Part shown: in pieces, positions 8,502 through 17,973 of the stretch
How the letters are laid out: each line of letters begins with the position of its first letter
How positions within the stretch are numbered: position 1 is the stretch's first letter
Source of the DNA: Planococcus halocryophilus
GTDB lineage: Bacteria; Bacillota; Bacilli; Bacillales_A; Planococcaceae
Assembly: GCF_001687585.2 (NCBI RefSeq)
Contig: NZ_CP016537.2
Span: forward strand, 2,824,001 to 2,888,000
Length of the DNA stretch: 64,000 nucleotides
Direction: 5' to 3'
The notes under the pieces: model-generated
What the model was told of the DNA's origin: nothing
The model's database searches: none
Seen by the model: only the letters and a program-made list of their open reading frames with translations
Program-made: the position numbers and the translations under genes

Positions 8502-9521
8502 ATGCAACATGTTGAACGAGAGCTTACTGAAGTCGTAAAACTTTGTGATGCAAAAGGCCAATTAAATCCAAATGCTATTGGATATGCAAAGCAGCCATTG
8601 GTGGAAAGCAATTTGCGTGGAAACTTTATGCGTAAAAAGAAGTGGAATTATTGGTGTGTATTTGGAGATGAAATTTTATTTTCTGCAACCATTTCCCACT
8701 TGGATTATGCGACTGTCTGTTTTGTTTATTTTTTAAATTATGAGACGCAACGTTTTCATGAAAAAACTATTGTGCTTCCCTTTACAAGACATTTGAAACT
8801 ATCCGAAAACGTATTGGATCCTTGTTACTTCCGAAGCGATACGATGACAATCGAATCTGTATATAGTCAAGATGCCACACATTTAACTGTCAGTGTAAAA
8901 GAATTTGATGGTGAGGATTTAGAAGCCATTCTGGTTATTTCACACCCTAAAGATTACGAGTCTTTAAATGTCGTTGTTCCTTGGAATCGCCAAACCTTTC
9001 AATTTTCTGGTAAGCATACATCCCTTCCAGTTAGCGGCATGGTAAAAATCGGCAATCAACGTTTTGAATTTGAAAAAGTCGATAGCTTTGCCGTATTAGA
9101 TTATGGACGAGGCGTTTTGCCACGAGAATCTCATTGGAATTGGGCTATGGCTTCGCAGCGTTCGCTCGGAAAAGTCATTGGTTTAAATTTAGGTGGAAAA
9201 TGGACCGATGGCACCGGCATGACAGAAAATGCTTTTTTTGTTAATGGTAAAATGACTAAGATTCATGAAGATGTTCTATTTCATTATGACCCAGAAAATT
9301 ATAAAAACCCGTGGCTAATTCATAGTAAATTCTCTGATGATGTCAGACTGACCTTCTCTCCATTTTTTGAGCGTACATCAAAAAATGATATACGCCTCAT
9401 CAAATCAGAAATCCATCAATTATTCGGCTACTATAATGGCTATGTTCGTTATCCTGATGGTAAAAAGCTAAAAATCACACAGCTTCTTGGTTCTATCGAT
9501 GATTATTATGCGAAATGGTAA
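8502..9521 (+). CDS. DUF2804 domain-containing protein
   Basis: A 339-residue protein without signal peptide or membrane segments. It matches the DUF2804 family by its conserved stretches (N-terminal LCDAKGQLNP, then KKWNYW, the WNWA motif after LPRESH, and GLNLGGKWTDGTGMTEN). The fold is thought to be beta-rich; no enzyme activity is assigned to the family, and I infer none. A GTG at 8493 is also in frame but lies inside the ribosome binding site; GAGGTGG sits well spaced before the ATG at 8502. It ends in a bidirectional terminator facing the glycerophosphodiesterase gene. Confidence 0.85.
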   Translation: MQHVERELTEVVKLCDAKGQLNPNAIGYAKQPLVESNLRGNFMRKKKWNYWCVFGDEILFSATISHLDYATVCFVYFLNYETQRFHEKTIVLPFTRHLKLSENVLDPCYFRSDTMTIESVYSQDATHLTVSVKEFDGEDLEAILVISHPKDYESLNVVVPWNRQTFQFSGKHTSLPVSGMVKIGNQRFEFEKVDSFAVLDYGRGVLPRESHWNWAMASQRSLGKVIGLNLGGKWTDGTGMTENAFFVNGKMTKIHEDVLFHYDPENYKNPWLIHSKFSDDVRLTFSPFFERTSKNDIRLIKSEIHQLFGYYNGYVRYPDGKKLKITQLLGSIDDYYAKW

Positions 9522-9524
9522 AAC

Positions 9525-9557
9525 AAAAAGACGCGTCGGAAACTCGACGCGTCTTTT
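9525..9557. terminator. bidirectional terminator
   Basis: The stem AAAAGACGCGTCG pairs with its complement around a short GAAAC-type loop, with A-rich and T-rich flanks. It separates the convergent DUF2804 and glycerophosphodiesterase genes. Confidence 0.88.
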
Positions 9558-10271
9558 CTATGCGAAATGTGCCAGCATTTTTTCTGGATAATCTGTAAAG
9601 ATGCCATGAACACCAATTCGTTGTAGTTCTTCTGCATAATTAACGTCATTGACTGTGTAAACATAAACAATGGCGCCTTTTCGCAAAGCGTCAGTTGTCA
9701 TTTTTCTAAAAGCTGATGGCAAAGAAACATGAATTCGCTTTGTCCCAATGACGCGTGCATAATCATAGACATCTACTAGCACTTCAAAGGTTAAAATAGC
9801 ACTTTCCACTTGTTTGCCTTGTACAACAGATTGAATATCTTCGTGATTAAAAGAGGACAGTAAGATTCGATTTCTAAACCCGCGCTTTGCAGCCAAGTCG
9901 ATTACCTTATCAGCCAAGCCGTCGTACGGAAAGACATCTGATTTTATTTCGATGTTTAAACGATGGTTGGTGTTCTCAAATACATCGAATACTTCATCTA
10001 GCGTAGGAATCTTTTCCTCGCTCCATTCTTCAGAATACCAGGAACCGCAATCTAGTTGTTTTAATTCTTTTAATGTTAATTCTTTTACATAGCCCTTGCC
10101 ATTGGTTGTCCGATTGACTTTTTCATCGTGTATCACGACAATTCCACCATCTTTTGTTAAGTGAACATCAATTTCCACACCCGTAATTGGCAATTCAGCC
10201 GCTGCACGAAAGGCTGCTAGTGTATTTTCAGGGTATGACCCCGAGCAACCTCTATGAGCAAAAATTTTCAC
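9558..10271 (-). CDS. glycerophosphodiester phosphodiesterase
   Basis: A 237-residue cytosolic GDPD-family TIM barrel that hydrolyses glycerophosphodiesters to glycerol-3-phosphate and an alcohol. The hallmark residues are present: HRG at residues 6-8, PENT at about 14-17, EIDVHLTKDG with the metal-binding Glu/Asp, VIHDEKVNRTTNG with the catalytic His, then IEIKS. It starts at GTG, with AGGAGGG eight bases upstream. The stop codon of the tryptophan dioxygenase gene is only 10 bases upstream, so the two are probably cotranscribed. There is no signal peptide, unlike the secreted GlpQ. Confidence 0.92.
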   Translation of the reverse strand: MKIFAHRGCSGSYPENTLAAFRAAAELPITGVEIDVHLTKDGGIVVIHDEKVNRTTNGKGYVKELTLKELKQLDCGSWYSEEWSEEKIPTLDEVFDVFENTNHRLNIEIKSDVFPYDGLADKVIDLAAKRGFRNRILLSSFNHEDIQSVVQGKQVESAILTFEVLVDVYDYARVIGTKRIHVSLPSAFRKMTTDALRKGAIVYVYTVNDVNYAEELQRIGVHGIFTDYPEKMLAHFA

Positions 10272-10281
10272 AAAATCCCTC

Positions 10282-11136
10282 CTAAATATCCGTTCTTATT
10301 TCCCACAGTTCCGGGAAGAAGTATTGATCCAAAACCTTTTTCAAATAATTTACGCCTGATGAGCCACCAGTTCCTTGCTTGAATCCGATAATACGCTCTA
10401 CTGTTTTCATGTGACGGAAACGCCATTGCTGAAGCCAATCTTCAATGTCAACTAGCTTTTCAGCTAGCTGATATAGTTCCCAATACTTATCTACATCGCG
10501 GTAAACGGTTTTCCAAGCTTCACGGACACTTTCATTGGATTCATAAACCATGCTAACGTCTCGCTCTAAAACGTCTTTATCAATAGTAAATCCACTTCTC
10601 GCCAGTTTTTGAATCGCTGCGTCATACAGACCAGGTGCATTAAATGCTTTCTCCAATTCTGCGTGAAGCGGTTCATCTTTTTCATAAATTTTCAACACAT
10701 GTTTTGTTTTGTAACCAAGTGCAAATTCAATCATTCGGTATTGATAAGATTGGAATCCACTAGCATTGCCTAAATCATCACGGAACTCCATATACTCTGC
10801 AGGTGTTAATGTCGATAAGACATCCCAGCCTTGAATAATTTGTGACTGAATGCGCGATACTCTTGCCAATTGCTTGAACGCAGGCTGAAGATCGTCTTTT
10901 TCAATGTGATCGATTGCCGATTGCAGCTCATGCAAAATCAACTTCATCCATAGTTCTGATACTTGATGAATGATGATGAATAAAGTTTCATCGTGATGTC
11001 CGCTAACACCGTCCTGTGCAGTTAATAGCTTATCTAGATGAAGATAATCACCATATGTCATGCTTTCTTTAAAATCAGTACGAATGTTTTTTTCTGTTGC
11101 TGCAGCGATATTTTGACCATTTTCGTAGTTGTTCAT
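10282..11136 (-). CDS. kynA: tryptophan 2,3-dioxygenase
   Basis: A 284-residue heme enzyme that opens the indole ring of L-tryptophan to N-formylkynurenine, the first step of the kynurenine pathway. The sequence shows the family signature [13 protein letters not shown], the [17 protein letters not shown] helix with the substrate/heme-pocket His, [12 protein letters not shown], and the C-terminal [15 protein letters not shown] loop that closes on substrate. The in-frame start at 11187 has no ribosome binding site; TGGAGTGAC precedes the ATG at 11136. The expected partner genes kynB and kynU are not in the window; a glycerophosphodiesterase follows instead. Confidence 0.95.
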   Translation of the reverse strand: MNNYENGQNIAAATEKNIRTDFKESMTYGDYLHLDKLLTAQDGVSGHHDETLFIIIHQVSELWMKLILHELQSAIDHIEKDDLQPAFKQLARVSRIQSQIIQGWDVLSTLTPAEYMEFRDDLGNASGFQSYQYRMIEFALGYKTKHVLKIYEKDEPLHAELEKAFNAPGLYDAAIQKLARSGFTIDKDVLERDVSMVYESNESVREAWKTVYRDVDKYWELYQLAEKLVDIEDWLQQWRFRHMKTVERIIGFKQGTGGSSGVNYLKKVLDQYFFPELWEIRTDI

Positions 11137-11191
11137 TAATGTCACTCCATTTAACCTCGGCTTTGCCTCTGCTAATCTCACTTTCACCTAT

Positions 11192-11220
11192 TCTGTATAC
11201 GGTTCATTTCGTTTAGTCAA
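11192..11220 (-). promoter_or_regulatory. candidate sigma-A promoter for kynA
   Basis: On the minus strand TTGACT (11215-11220) and TACAGA (11192-11197) are separated by 17 bases, about 55 bases before the kynA start codon. Confidence 0.5.
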
Positions 11221-11236
11221 TACTAGCTTGGTTTGA

Positions 11237-12082
11237 TCAATCCGTTTTAGACTTCCAATAAGAAACGGTTTGCATTCGGACAAATCCAGATTTCTCGTAT
11301 ACGTGCAATGCTTGGTTATCTGTTTCAACATCAAGATACACCGAATTTAGTGTTCGTTCATGTGCCAATTCTCGGCACCATTTCAGTAGTTGTTTGCCAT
11401 ACCCTTTGCCTTGATGATCCGGATGAACTGCAAATGCGGTAATCCATAAGACTTTCTCTTCTTCAACGAGTGTGGCCGTCGCAAACAGTTGTTGATCTTT
11501 TTGAAGCAGCCATATTTCTCTTTCGGGGTCTATCATATTGTGTTCTAAAATCGGTAAAATCGTGTCATCAAATGCGGATGTTAATAGCTCAGTTAATTCT
11601 TCAGCTTGTCCTGCGAAAGGTGCGATTGTTAAATCATTCGGCAGTTCGCTTTTTGATAACGGTTCTGCTGACAGAAGAATTTCATGAAAATCAAGATCAT
11701 ACGCTAAACTCTCCATGAAACCTGAAATTTCAACATCATTAACAAACGCTACTAATTCACTTTCTGCCTGACGTTGCGCTAAGCCATGCGAAATGCCATC
11801 TGCTAAAGCCGTGCCAAGTGCCAGCCGTCTGTAATCTGGATGGACATAGAGCGACCATTCATAATGATGCAATCCCACCATATCTGCCGCTGATGCAAAA
11901 CCGATTAATTCATCTTGTTCTGTATAAGCAAGTACCGCAAATCCTCTTGAATCCGCTCCTCTCCAAAGAGTCGGATGAAGCACTGTTCTAGCTTCAGCGG
12001 ATAGCCCCACTAGCAATTCTGTCATATCGTTAGCTGTTTGCTCATCTATTGGAAATGAACTGATTGATAAAGATAAATCCAT
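11237..12082 (-). CDS. GNAT family N-acetyltransferase with two GNAT domains
   Basis: A 281-residue protein with two tandem GNAT folds. The N-terminal domain (about 1-140) has a degenerate acetyl-CoA loop (YVHPDYRRLALGTALADG). The C-terminal domain (about 150-281) has the full motif A, VHPDHQGKGYGKQLLKWC, followed by YLDVETDNQALHVYEKSGF. Double-GNAT proteins often have one catalytic and one structural copy, and the substrate is unknown. The 12172 start is rejected because AGGAGGTAGCAAA sits directly before the ATG at 12082. It is monocistronic. Confidence 0.88.
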   Translation of the reverse strand: MDLSLSISSFPIDEQTANDMTELLVGLSAEARTVLHPTLWRGADSRGFAVLAYTEQDELIGFASAADMVGLHHYEWSLYVHPDYRRLALGTALADGISHGLAQRQAESELVAFVNDVEISGFMESLAYDLDFHEILLSAEPLSKSELPNDLTIAPFAGQAEELTELLTSAFDDTILPILEHNMIDPEREIWLLQKDQQLFATATLVEEEKVLWITAFAVHPDHQGKGYGKQLLKWCRELAHERTLNSVYLDVETDNQALHVYEKSGFVRMQTVSYWKSKTD

Positions 12083-12202
12083 TTTGCTACCTCCTATTAA
12101 CTTGATCTTGTTCGAATACGTTTTTATCGACACGTTAAAATCATTCGGTATTTTTATCCTATCATACCGCATGAAAAAGTGGCGCTAAGAAAATAAAGAA
12201 AA

Positions 12203-12233
12203 AGGTCCGTTCCATATAAACTGGAACAGACCT
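12203..12233 (-). terminator. terminator of the ABC exporter operon
   Basis: AGGTC-GTTCCA pairs with TGGAAC-GACCT around a 7-base loop, followed by a T-rich stretch on the minus strand. It lies just beyond the second exporter gene's stop. Confidence 0.7.
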
Positions 12234-12237
12234 CATA

Positions 12238-14061
12238 TTATAATTTAGCTTCAGCTAGCATAGTAGCGTAAATTCCTTTTTCATCTAGTAATTGTTGCTG
12301 TGTACCAGACTCTACTAATTTCCCCATTTCCATCACGAGCACCAAATCAGCTTTCCGGATGGTATTCAGTCGATGCGCAATGACGAAACTTGTCCGCCCT
12401 GCCATAAGATGCTCTAATGCTTCTTGGATTTTCAGCTCTGTAACTGTATCGATGCTACTAGTCGCTTCGTCTAGCAATAGAATAACCGGATCTGCAATAA
12501 GCGCGCGCGCAATAGATAGCAGCTGCTTCTGACCTTGACTGATCATCGAGCCATCACCAGTTAAAATCGTATCGTAGCCATTCGGTAGCTTTTCGATAAA
12601 TTCATGTGCGTTAGCACCTTTTGCAGCTTCCATTACTTCTTCGTCTGTTGCATCTAGTTTACCGTAACGAATATTTTCACTAACTGTCGCTTCGAACAAG
12701 AATGGATCTTGTAGCACAAAAGCAATTTGTTTACGCAATGTTTCACGTGGCATCGAAGCAATCGGCAAACCATCCAACCGAATCTCCCCTCTATTGGCGT
12801 CATAAAAACGTGCCAATAATTGCATGATGGTCGTTTTCCCTGCCCCAGTCGCTCCAACTAATGCTGTTGTTTGACCAATTCCGACTGTAAAACTAACATC
12901 GTGAATGGTCCAGTCTTCTTCTGCCCCTTCGTATTTAAATGAAACTTGGTCGAAAACCACTTCACCTTTCAGTTCTTTTTCAACATTCAACACTTGATCA
13001 TCTTTTTCTTCCGTTTCATCCATGATGGCAAAAACGCGTTCCGCCCCTGCAATGGCTGACAACACCGTATTAAACTGGTTCGCTAAATCATTTAGAGGAC
13101 GTGTAAATTGGCGTGAATACTCAGTGAAAATAACGATAACACCAATGGACACCGAACCATTCAAAGCGAGAATTCCACCGACACCCGCGACAACCGCAAA
13201 ACTGCCGTTATTTAGAAAGTTCATGACTTTTGGTATAAAACCAGCATAAGTCCATGCCCAAAATCCAGCCTGTCGAAGGTTTTCACTTTTTTCGCGAAAC
13301 TCTTCCATTACTCGCGGTTCTTGCGAAAAAGCTTTCACAATTTTTTGGCCAGAAATGGTTTCTTCAATCATGCCATTCAATTCACCAATGGCTTTTTGCT
13401 GTTCTTTATACAATCTACTCGTACGTTTTGTAATCCATTGGATGGATACGTACATAAGTGGGATGATAATTAAGGTTAATAACGTCAACAACGGACTCAG
13501 TGTCAACATGACGATCGCCGTACCCGTTAAAGTTAATATGCTTGAAAATACTTGAATAAAAGATGTGTTCAATGTAGAAGAGACGTTTTCAATATCATTG
13601 GTCATGCGACTCATCAACTCACCGTGCTGCCGCTTATCGAAAAATGTGACAGGCAAACGTTGAAGATGTGAAAAGAGCCTTGTCCGTAAACGGTAAATCA
13701 CTTGCTGGGCAATCCCAACCATCCAAAAATTTTGCAAATACAAAGATGCAGAATGGCCAATATAGACGACTATTAGCCAGAGGACGACTACTCCCATACC
13801 ATTAAAGCTTTGCGGAACAATATACTCATCAATGATAAAACCGATTAAATACGGTCCAAGCAATGCCATTGCGGAGCTGACAAATACGAGTGCCAAAACG
13901 ACAATCAATAAAAATCGTTGCTCATCGACTAATTTCCAAATTTTGATCAGTGTTGATTTCCAATTTTGCGCACGTTCATCTTTTTTATCTTTCTTTTTTG
14001 TTAAATCTTCCTTAGTCAAAATGGGTTCATGGCCAAATGGTCGGCGTATGGCATCAAACAT
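12238..14061 (-). CDS. ABC exporter subunit (YfiC-like half-transporter)
   Basis: A 607-residue half-transporter: a cytosolic N-terminal extension (about 1-45, Lys-rich), six transmembrane helices (about 50-340), then an ATPase domain with Walker A GATGAGKTT, signature ISQGQ and Walker B ILLLDEATSSID. The signature deviates from LSGGQ while the catalytic Glu is kept. Its start overlaps the end of the preceding gene by 8 bases, with GAGGAGG nine bases upstream of the ATG at 14061. It therefore forms a heterodimer with the 14054-15781 product, as in Bacillus YfiBC/BmrCD multidrug exporters. The substrate cannot be told from sequence. Confidence 0.9.
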   Translation of the reverse strand: MFDAIRRPFGHEPILTKEDLTKKKDKKDERAQNWKSTLIKIWKLVDEQRFLLIVVLALVFVSSAMALLGPYLIGFIIDEYIVPQSFNGMGVVVLWLIVVYIGHSASLYLQNFWMVGIAQQVIYRLRTRLFSHLQRLPVTFFDKRQHGELMSRMTNDIENVSSTLNTSFIQVFSSILTLTGTAIVMLTLSPLLTLLTLIIIPLMYVSIQWITKRTSRLYKEQQKAIGELNGMIEETISGQKIVKAFSQEPRVMEEFREKSENLRQAGFWAWTYAGFIPKVMNFLNNGSFAVVAGVGGILALNGSVSIGVIVIFTEYSRQFTRPLNDLANQFNTVLSAIAGAERVFAIMDETEEKDDQVLNVEKELKGEVVFDQVSFKYEGAEEDWTIHDVSFTVGIGQTTALVGATGAGKTTIMQLLARFYDANRGEIRLDGLPIASMPRETLRKQIAFVLQDPFLFEATVSENIRYGKLDATDEEVMEAAKGANAHEFIEKLPNGYDTILTGDGSMISQGQKQLLSIARALIADPVILLLDEATSSIDTVTELKIQEALEHLMAGRTSFVIAHRLNTIRKADLVLVMEMGKLVESGTQQQLLDEKGIYATMLAEAKL

Positions 14062-15781
14062 ATTCATCAACCTCCTCTTCCTGTTGAGACATTGCAATTT
14101 GACGATACAGTTCCGAGTTATGTACCAGCTGTTCGTGCGTACCATAAGCAGAAATCTGACCTTCTTCTAGCAACAATATTCGATCGGCTCTCATTGCTGT
14201 TCTAATTTTTTGCGTAACCACGAGCATTGTCGCATGTTCTTGTTCAAGTTCTTCCCACAATGCGCCTTCGGTTTTAACATCTAATGCACTAGTGCTATCG
14301 TCTAAAATCAAAATCGATGGATTACGGACTAGAGCTCGTGCGATGGATAAGCGTTGCTTTTGCCCTCCTGATAAATTCACACCTTTTTGACCAACACGAG
14401 TGTAATATCCTTTCGGAAAACGCTCAACAGTTTCATGAATTTGCGCTTTAATCGCAGCATCTGCCAGCTCGTCTTGGACGACTTCATCTTTCCCCCAAGA
14501 AAGGTTATTGGAAATCGTTCCTGTGAAAAGAAGCGATTGTTGAGGAACAATACCAATCGTTTTCCGCAGTTCACGCATTGACCATTCGTTCACATCACGA
14601 CCATGTAAAGAAACGGTACCTTTTGTTGCATCATAAAAACGTGGCAGCAATTGCAGTAAAGTCGATTTTCCAGATCCTGTCGCTCCCATAATTGCTAGTT
14701 TTTCATTTGGTTTTAATTCGAAGGAAATGTTTTTTAATACCGGTTTATCTGTACCAGGATACGTAAAGGACACTTTGTCAAAACGAACTTCTCCTAATTG
14801 AATAGCCTCTTTTTCTCCAACGTCTTCTTGTTCATGCCCATCATCTGCAAGTAGCACTTCTTCTAGTCGTTCAGAAGATGCTTTCGCTCGTGCAAAAATC
14901 ATGATGATAAATGAAAACATAGAGAACGCACCGGTTATACGCATCGCGTAGTTGACGATTGCGACCAATTCACCAATTTGGGCTCCCCCTGCTCGAATTT
15001 CAAAAGCACCAAACCACAAAACAGCGAGCAACGAAACGTTCATTCCAAATAATAAAATCGGCAAAATAATTTCCATAATCCGAAATGCTTTAACAGTATC
15101 CACTTTTAAGTCTCCAGCGACTTCAGAAAAACGGTTAGCTTCGTATTTCCCGCGCAAATATGCTTTGATCAAGCGTACTGCTTGAAGGTTTTCTTGGACA
15201 ATTCGGTTGACGCGATCGAGTCTTTTTTGAACAAAGCCAAAATACGTCACGCCTTTTTTAACCATGATATACAAAAATGCCAGCAAAAATGGAAAGACAA
15301 TCACTAAATATAAAGCCAATTTCGGATTGACTACAAATGCCATAATCATACTTCCCACAACCAGTAGTGGTGCCCGCAACATAATTCGTAAGCCCATGTA
15401 CAACACTTGTTGAACCAATGTCACATCACTTGTTAGCCTTGTAATAAGTCCGGACGCCGGAAACTTATTGAACATCGCCAATGAAAAAGACTGGATTTTA
15501 CCATAAACCGCTTGCCGCAAATCAAATGAAAAATTTTGAGATGCGTGAGCTGCAAAATAGGAATTGACGATTCCTGAAATAAAAGCAATTACCGACAGAG
15601 CCATAAGGACAATCCCTAATTGGATGATGACGTCTTGATCTCTTGCGACAATTCCTTTGTCAATAATGCTGGCAATAACTAACGGTTGCATTAACTCTAC
15701 CGTTAGCTCTAACAGCATTAAAATAAGTGCAATCACAATATAAAATTTATATGGTTTTGCATAAGAGAAAACTGTTTTCAT
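14054..15781 (-). CDS. ABC exporter subunit (YfiB-like half-transporter, degenerate ATP site)
   Basis: A 575-residue half-transporter with six transmembrane helices (about 15-310) and a C-terminal ATPase domain: Walker A GATGSGKST, signature LSGGQKQRLS, Walker B ILILDDSTSALD. The catalytic Glu after Walker B is replaced by Asp, the usual mark of the degenerate site in heterodimeric exporters. Together with the partner's ISQGQ signature this predicts one active and one inactive ATP site. The ATG at 15787 is too close to the AGGAGG; the ATG at 15781 is optimally spaced. It is first in a two-gene operon. Confidence 0.9.
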   Translation of the reverse strand: MKTVFSYAKPYKFYIVIALILMLLELTVELMQPLVIASIIDKGIVARDQDVIIQLGIVLMALSVIAFISGIVNSYFAAHASQNFSFDLRQAVYGKIQSFSLAMFNKFPASGLITRLTSDVTLVQQVLYMGLRIMLRAPLLVVGSMIMAFVVNPKLALYLVIVFPFLLAFLYIMVKKGVTYFGFVQKRLDRVNRIVQENLQAVRLIKAYLRGKYEANRFSEVAGDLKVDTVKAFRIMEIILPILLFGMNVSLLAVLWFGAFEIRAGGAQIGELVAIVNYAMRITGAFSMFSFIIMIFARAKASSERLEEVLLADDGHEQEDVGEKEAIQLGEVRFDKVSFTYPGTDKPVLKNISFELKPNEKLAIMGATGSGKSTLLQLLPRFYDATKGTVSLHGRDVNEWSMRELRKTIGIVPQQSLLFTGTISNNLSWGKDEVVQDELADAAIKAQIHETVERFPKGYYTRVGQKGVNLSGGQKQRLSIARALVRNPSILILDDSTSALDVKTEGALWEELEQEHATMLVVTQKIRTAMRADRILLLEEGQISAYGTHEQLVHNSELYRQIAMSQQEEEVDEYV

Positions 15782-15875
15782 GAGCATGCCTCCTAAATGT
15801 TTCGAAACCCGAACCTTTGTACTAAATAGTATGCCATAATTTTCAGATATCGAATAGCATTTCTATCCCAATTCA

Positions 15876-15906
15876 AAAAACGACACCTGAATAAGGTGTC
15901 GTTTTT
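15876..15906 (-). terminator. terminator of the EamA gene
   Basis: The stem AAAAACGACACCT/AGGTGTCGTTTTT has a short loop and T-runs on both strands. It lies between the EamA gene and the downstream exporter operon. Confidence 0.85.
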
Positions 15907-15924
15907 CTTTAACTCTCTATTTTT

Positions 15925-16857
15925 TTAGTTGATAACTTGAGGCACTTTACTTCCCTTTTTCTTCTTTTTTGGATTTCCAGCAAGGGACAGCCACCCGACA
16001 AATACTAACATTGCCAGTGCACCCACTAATTGAACTGGAGACAGGATTTGGCCAAACCAAAACATGGAGATGACCATTGCCGTCAATGGTTCAAAAGAGG
16101 ACAAAATACTTGTCTCCACGGGTGTAATAAAGCGCATACTACTAAGAAATAAGACAAATGCGGCAGTGCCAAAAATAATAATTCCTAAGATCGAACCACT
16201 TACTGCAGGTATTGCTAAAATCGCGAATTCATTAATGAATGTGGATGGATTTATCAACCCTATGAAAATTCCGCCAAAAAGCATAGACCATGCAACAATT
16301 AGTAATACGCCCCACTCCTGCATAAGACGCGCAGGATATAACGTATAAAAAGTAAAAGCTAGCCCCACCAGAACTCCCCAAAATAAAGCTTCTGCACTAA
16401 TAATCAATTGATCTGGTTTTCCATTCGTCAGTAGTAAAAATAAACCGGCTAACGTTCCTAACATCCCAACAACTTGGTAGAGAGGTGGTAATTTCTTATG
16501 CGTTATGGAAACAAAGACAATAATGTAGACCGGCGCTAGAAATTGCATTAATGTGGCGACTACAGCATTACTTGCTTCAATCGCTGCAACAAAGCTGTAT
16601 TGGGCACCCAACATGCCAAACAAAGAAAAAATTAGCAATGGTCGAATCCAAAATTTATTGCGGAAAATAGCTGTAATACGGACACCTTTCAACTTTAAGA
16701 ACAAAAGTAAGAAAGCTCCTGCCACCGTTAGACGCAACGTTATGATAAATGGTACCGAAACAACGTAATTGCTCATTACCCACTCCATTAAAGGTCCCGT
16801 GGCTCCCCACATGATAGCCCCCACCAATATCATAGAAACTCCTTTTAGACGGTCCAT
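15925..16857 (-). CDS. EamA/DMT family transporter
   Basis: A 310-residue membrane protein with ten predicted transmembrane helices in two EamA repeats (about 5-140 and 150-290) and a basic C-terminal tail (KKKKKGSK). The first repeat opens with GAIMWGATGP and the second contains the typical SSFEPLTAMV helix. DMT permeases export or import amino acids, nucleosides or other metabolites; the substrate is unknown. A GTG at 16863 overlaps the AAGGAG ribosome binding site, so the ATG at 16857 is preferred. It is monocistronic, with its own terminator. Confidence 0.88.
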   Translation of the reverse strand: MDRLKGVSMILVGAIMWGATGPLMEWVMSNYVVSVPFIITLRLTVAGAFLLLFLKLKGVRITAIFRNKFWIRPLLIFSLFGMLGAQYSFVAAIEASNAVVATLMQFLAPVYIIVFVSITHKKLPPLYQVVGMLGTLAGLFLLLTNGKPDQLIISAEALFWGVLVGLAFTFYTLYPARLMQEWGVLLIVAWSMLFGGIFIGLINPSTFINEFAILAIPAVSGSILGIIIFGTAAFVLFLSSMRFITPVETSILSSFEPLTAMVISMFWFGQILSPVQLVGALAMLVFVGWLSLAGNPKKKKKGSKVPQVIN

Positions 16858-16911
16858 TCCCACACTCCTTCCTATAGAAAAACCAACCTTAAAAGATTGG
16901 CAGATTCTTTA

Positions 16912-17973
16912 TTAAAAAGATAAATTCATCATTACCCCTATATAAAAGCAACAAATAAAGCCAATACTGAAAATGAGAGAAAGCCAAGCATTTGCTTTTT
17001 TGAAATAAGCTACTAGCATGACGATTAAACATAAGAAACTGAGAGTTATTAACAAAGAACCATTTAACGTTAAATCCAGTTTAGCCGCAATAGGAATATA
17101 AAGAGGTCCCGATAACTTTTCAACAAGCCAGCCACCACCTTCAATCCGCAGTGTATCATTCACGTCATGAGGTGGTGCTTGTTTGCTCATAATGGCAGTA
17201 AAAGCAAAAACAAGAAGTAACAGCAAACTTTCAACTTTCAACCAATTTTGTTGAAATTCTTTTTGCTTATTAAGAAATCCGTTAATCATCGCCGCCAAAA
17301 GAACTGGAATAATGCTGATGTGCTTTAACAACAGCAACTGACCATAAGGCAAGACCCATGAATTCGCATAATCTGAAGGCGCTACGAAAAAAAACATAAT
17401 GACAATCCCGCTAGCAATTACACCTGCAACACAGATTACAGCCAGTGGGGTAAACCATGTTAAAAAAGGACGCCAATTGGCTCCATTTTTTGCAAACCAT
17501 GCGACATGAAGCAATACGCCTGTCCAAATCGACATGAAAAGTATATGACTCGAATGAAGAGCAAAACCAATCCATAGATCAAGAGTCGAAATGTGACTAT
17601 AAAATCCGACAGTTAAAATAAGCAATAAAACATATAATGCTTGTATGTATCGATTTCCGTTCAAGTAAATTGCGATTGCTAAAATAACGCTAAGCAGTAA
17701 GGTAATCATCCACCCTTGTCCTATACGAAATTCCGTAATCGCCGTTTGATAAGCTTCGATTGGGCTTTGGCTACTTTGTAAAAACATAGCCAATTCATAA
17801 ACAGGAACAAATGATAATAAGACAATACTAGCAGTGCTAATTAACAGCAAAACTTTAGAGCTAGATAACAATGGTTTTCGATTTTCCGGTATAAATTGCA
17901 ATACAACAAAGCCTGCTAAATAAGAAAAAGCGATATATAAAAGAACGTCTGCAAATGCCGTAAAGAAAATCAT
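16912..17973 (-). CDS. CopD-domain membrane protein
   Basis: A 353-residue protein with eight or more transmembrane helices and the CopD domain in its middle (about 130-260), including conserved His residues in ALHSSHILFMSIWTG and LLLLKHISIIP. CopD proteins act with CopC in copper uptake or tolerance across the membrane. Its ATG overlaps the stop codon of the copC-like gene by four bases (ATGA), so translation is coupled. In Bacillus subtilis the two domains are fused in YcnJ; here they are separate. No copper-responsive repressor gene (YcnK or CsoR type) is adjacent. Confidence 0.85.
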   Translation of the reverse strand: MIFFTAFADVLLYIAFSYLAGFVVLQFIPENRKPLLSSSKVLLLISTASIVLLSFVPVYELAMFLQSSQSPIEAYQTAITEFRIGQGWMITLLLSVILAIAIYLNGNRYIQALYVLLLILTVGFYSHISTLDLWIGFALHSSHILFMSIWTGVLLHVAWFAKNGANWRPFLTWFTPLAVICVAGVIASGIVIMFFFVAPSDYANSWVLPYGQLLLLKHISIIPVLLAAMINGFLNKQKEFQQNWLKVESLLLLLVFAFTAIMSKQAPPHDVNDTLRIEGGGWLVEKLSGPLYIPIAAKLDLTLNGSLLITLSFLCLIVMLVAYFKKANAWLSLIFSIGFICCFYIGVMMNLSF

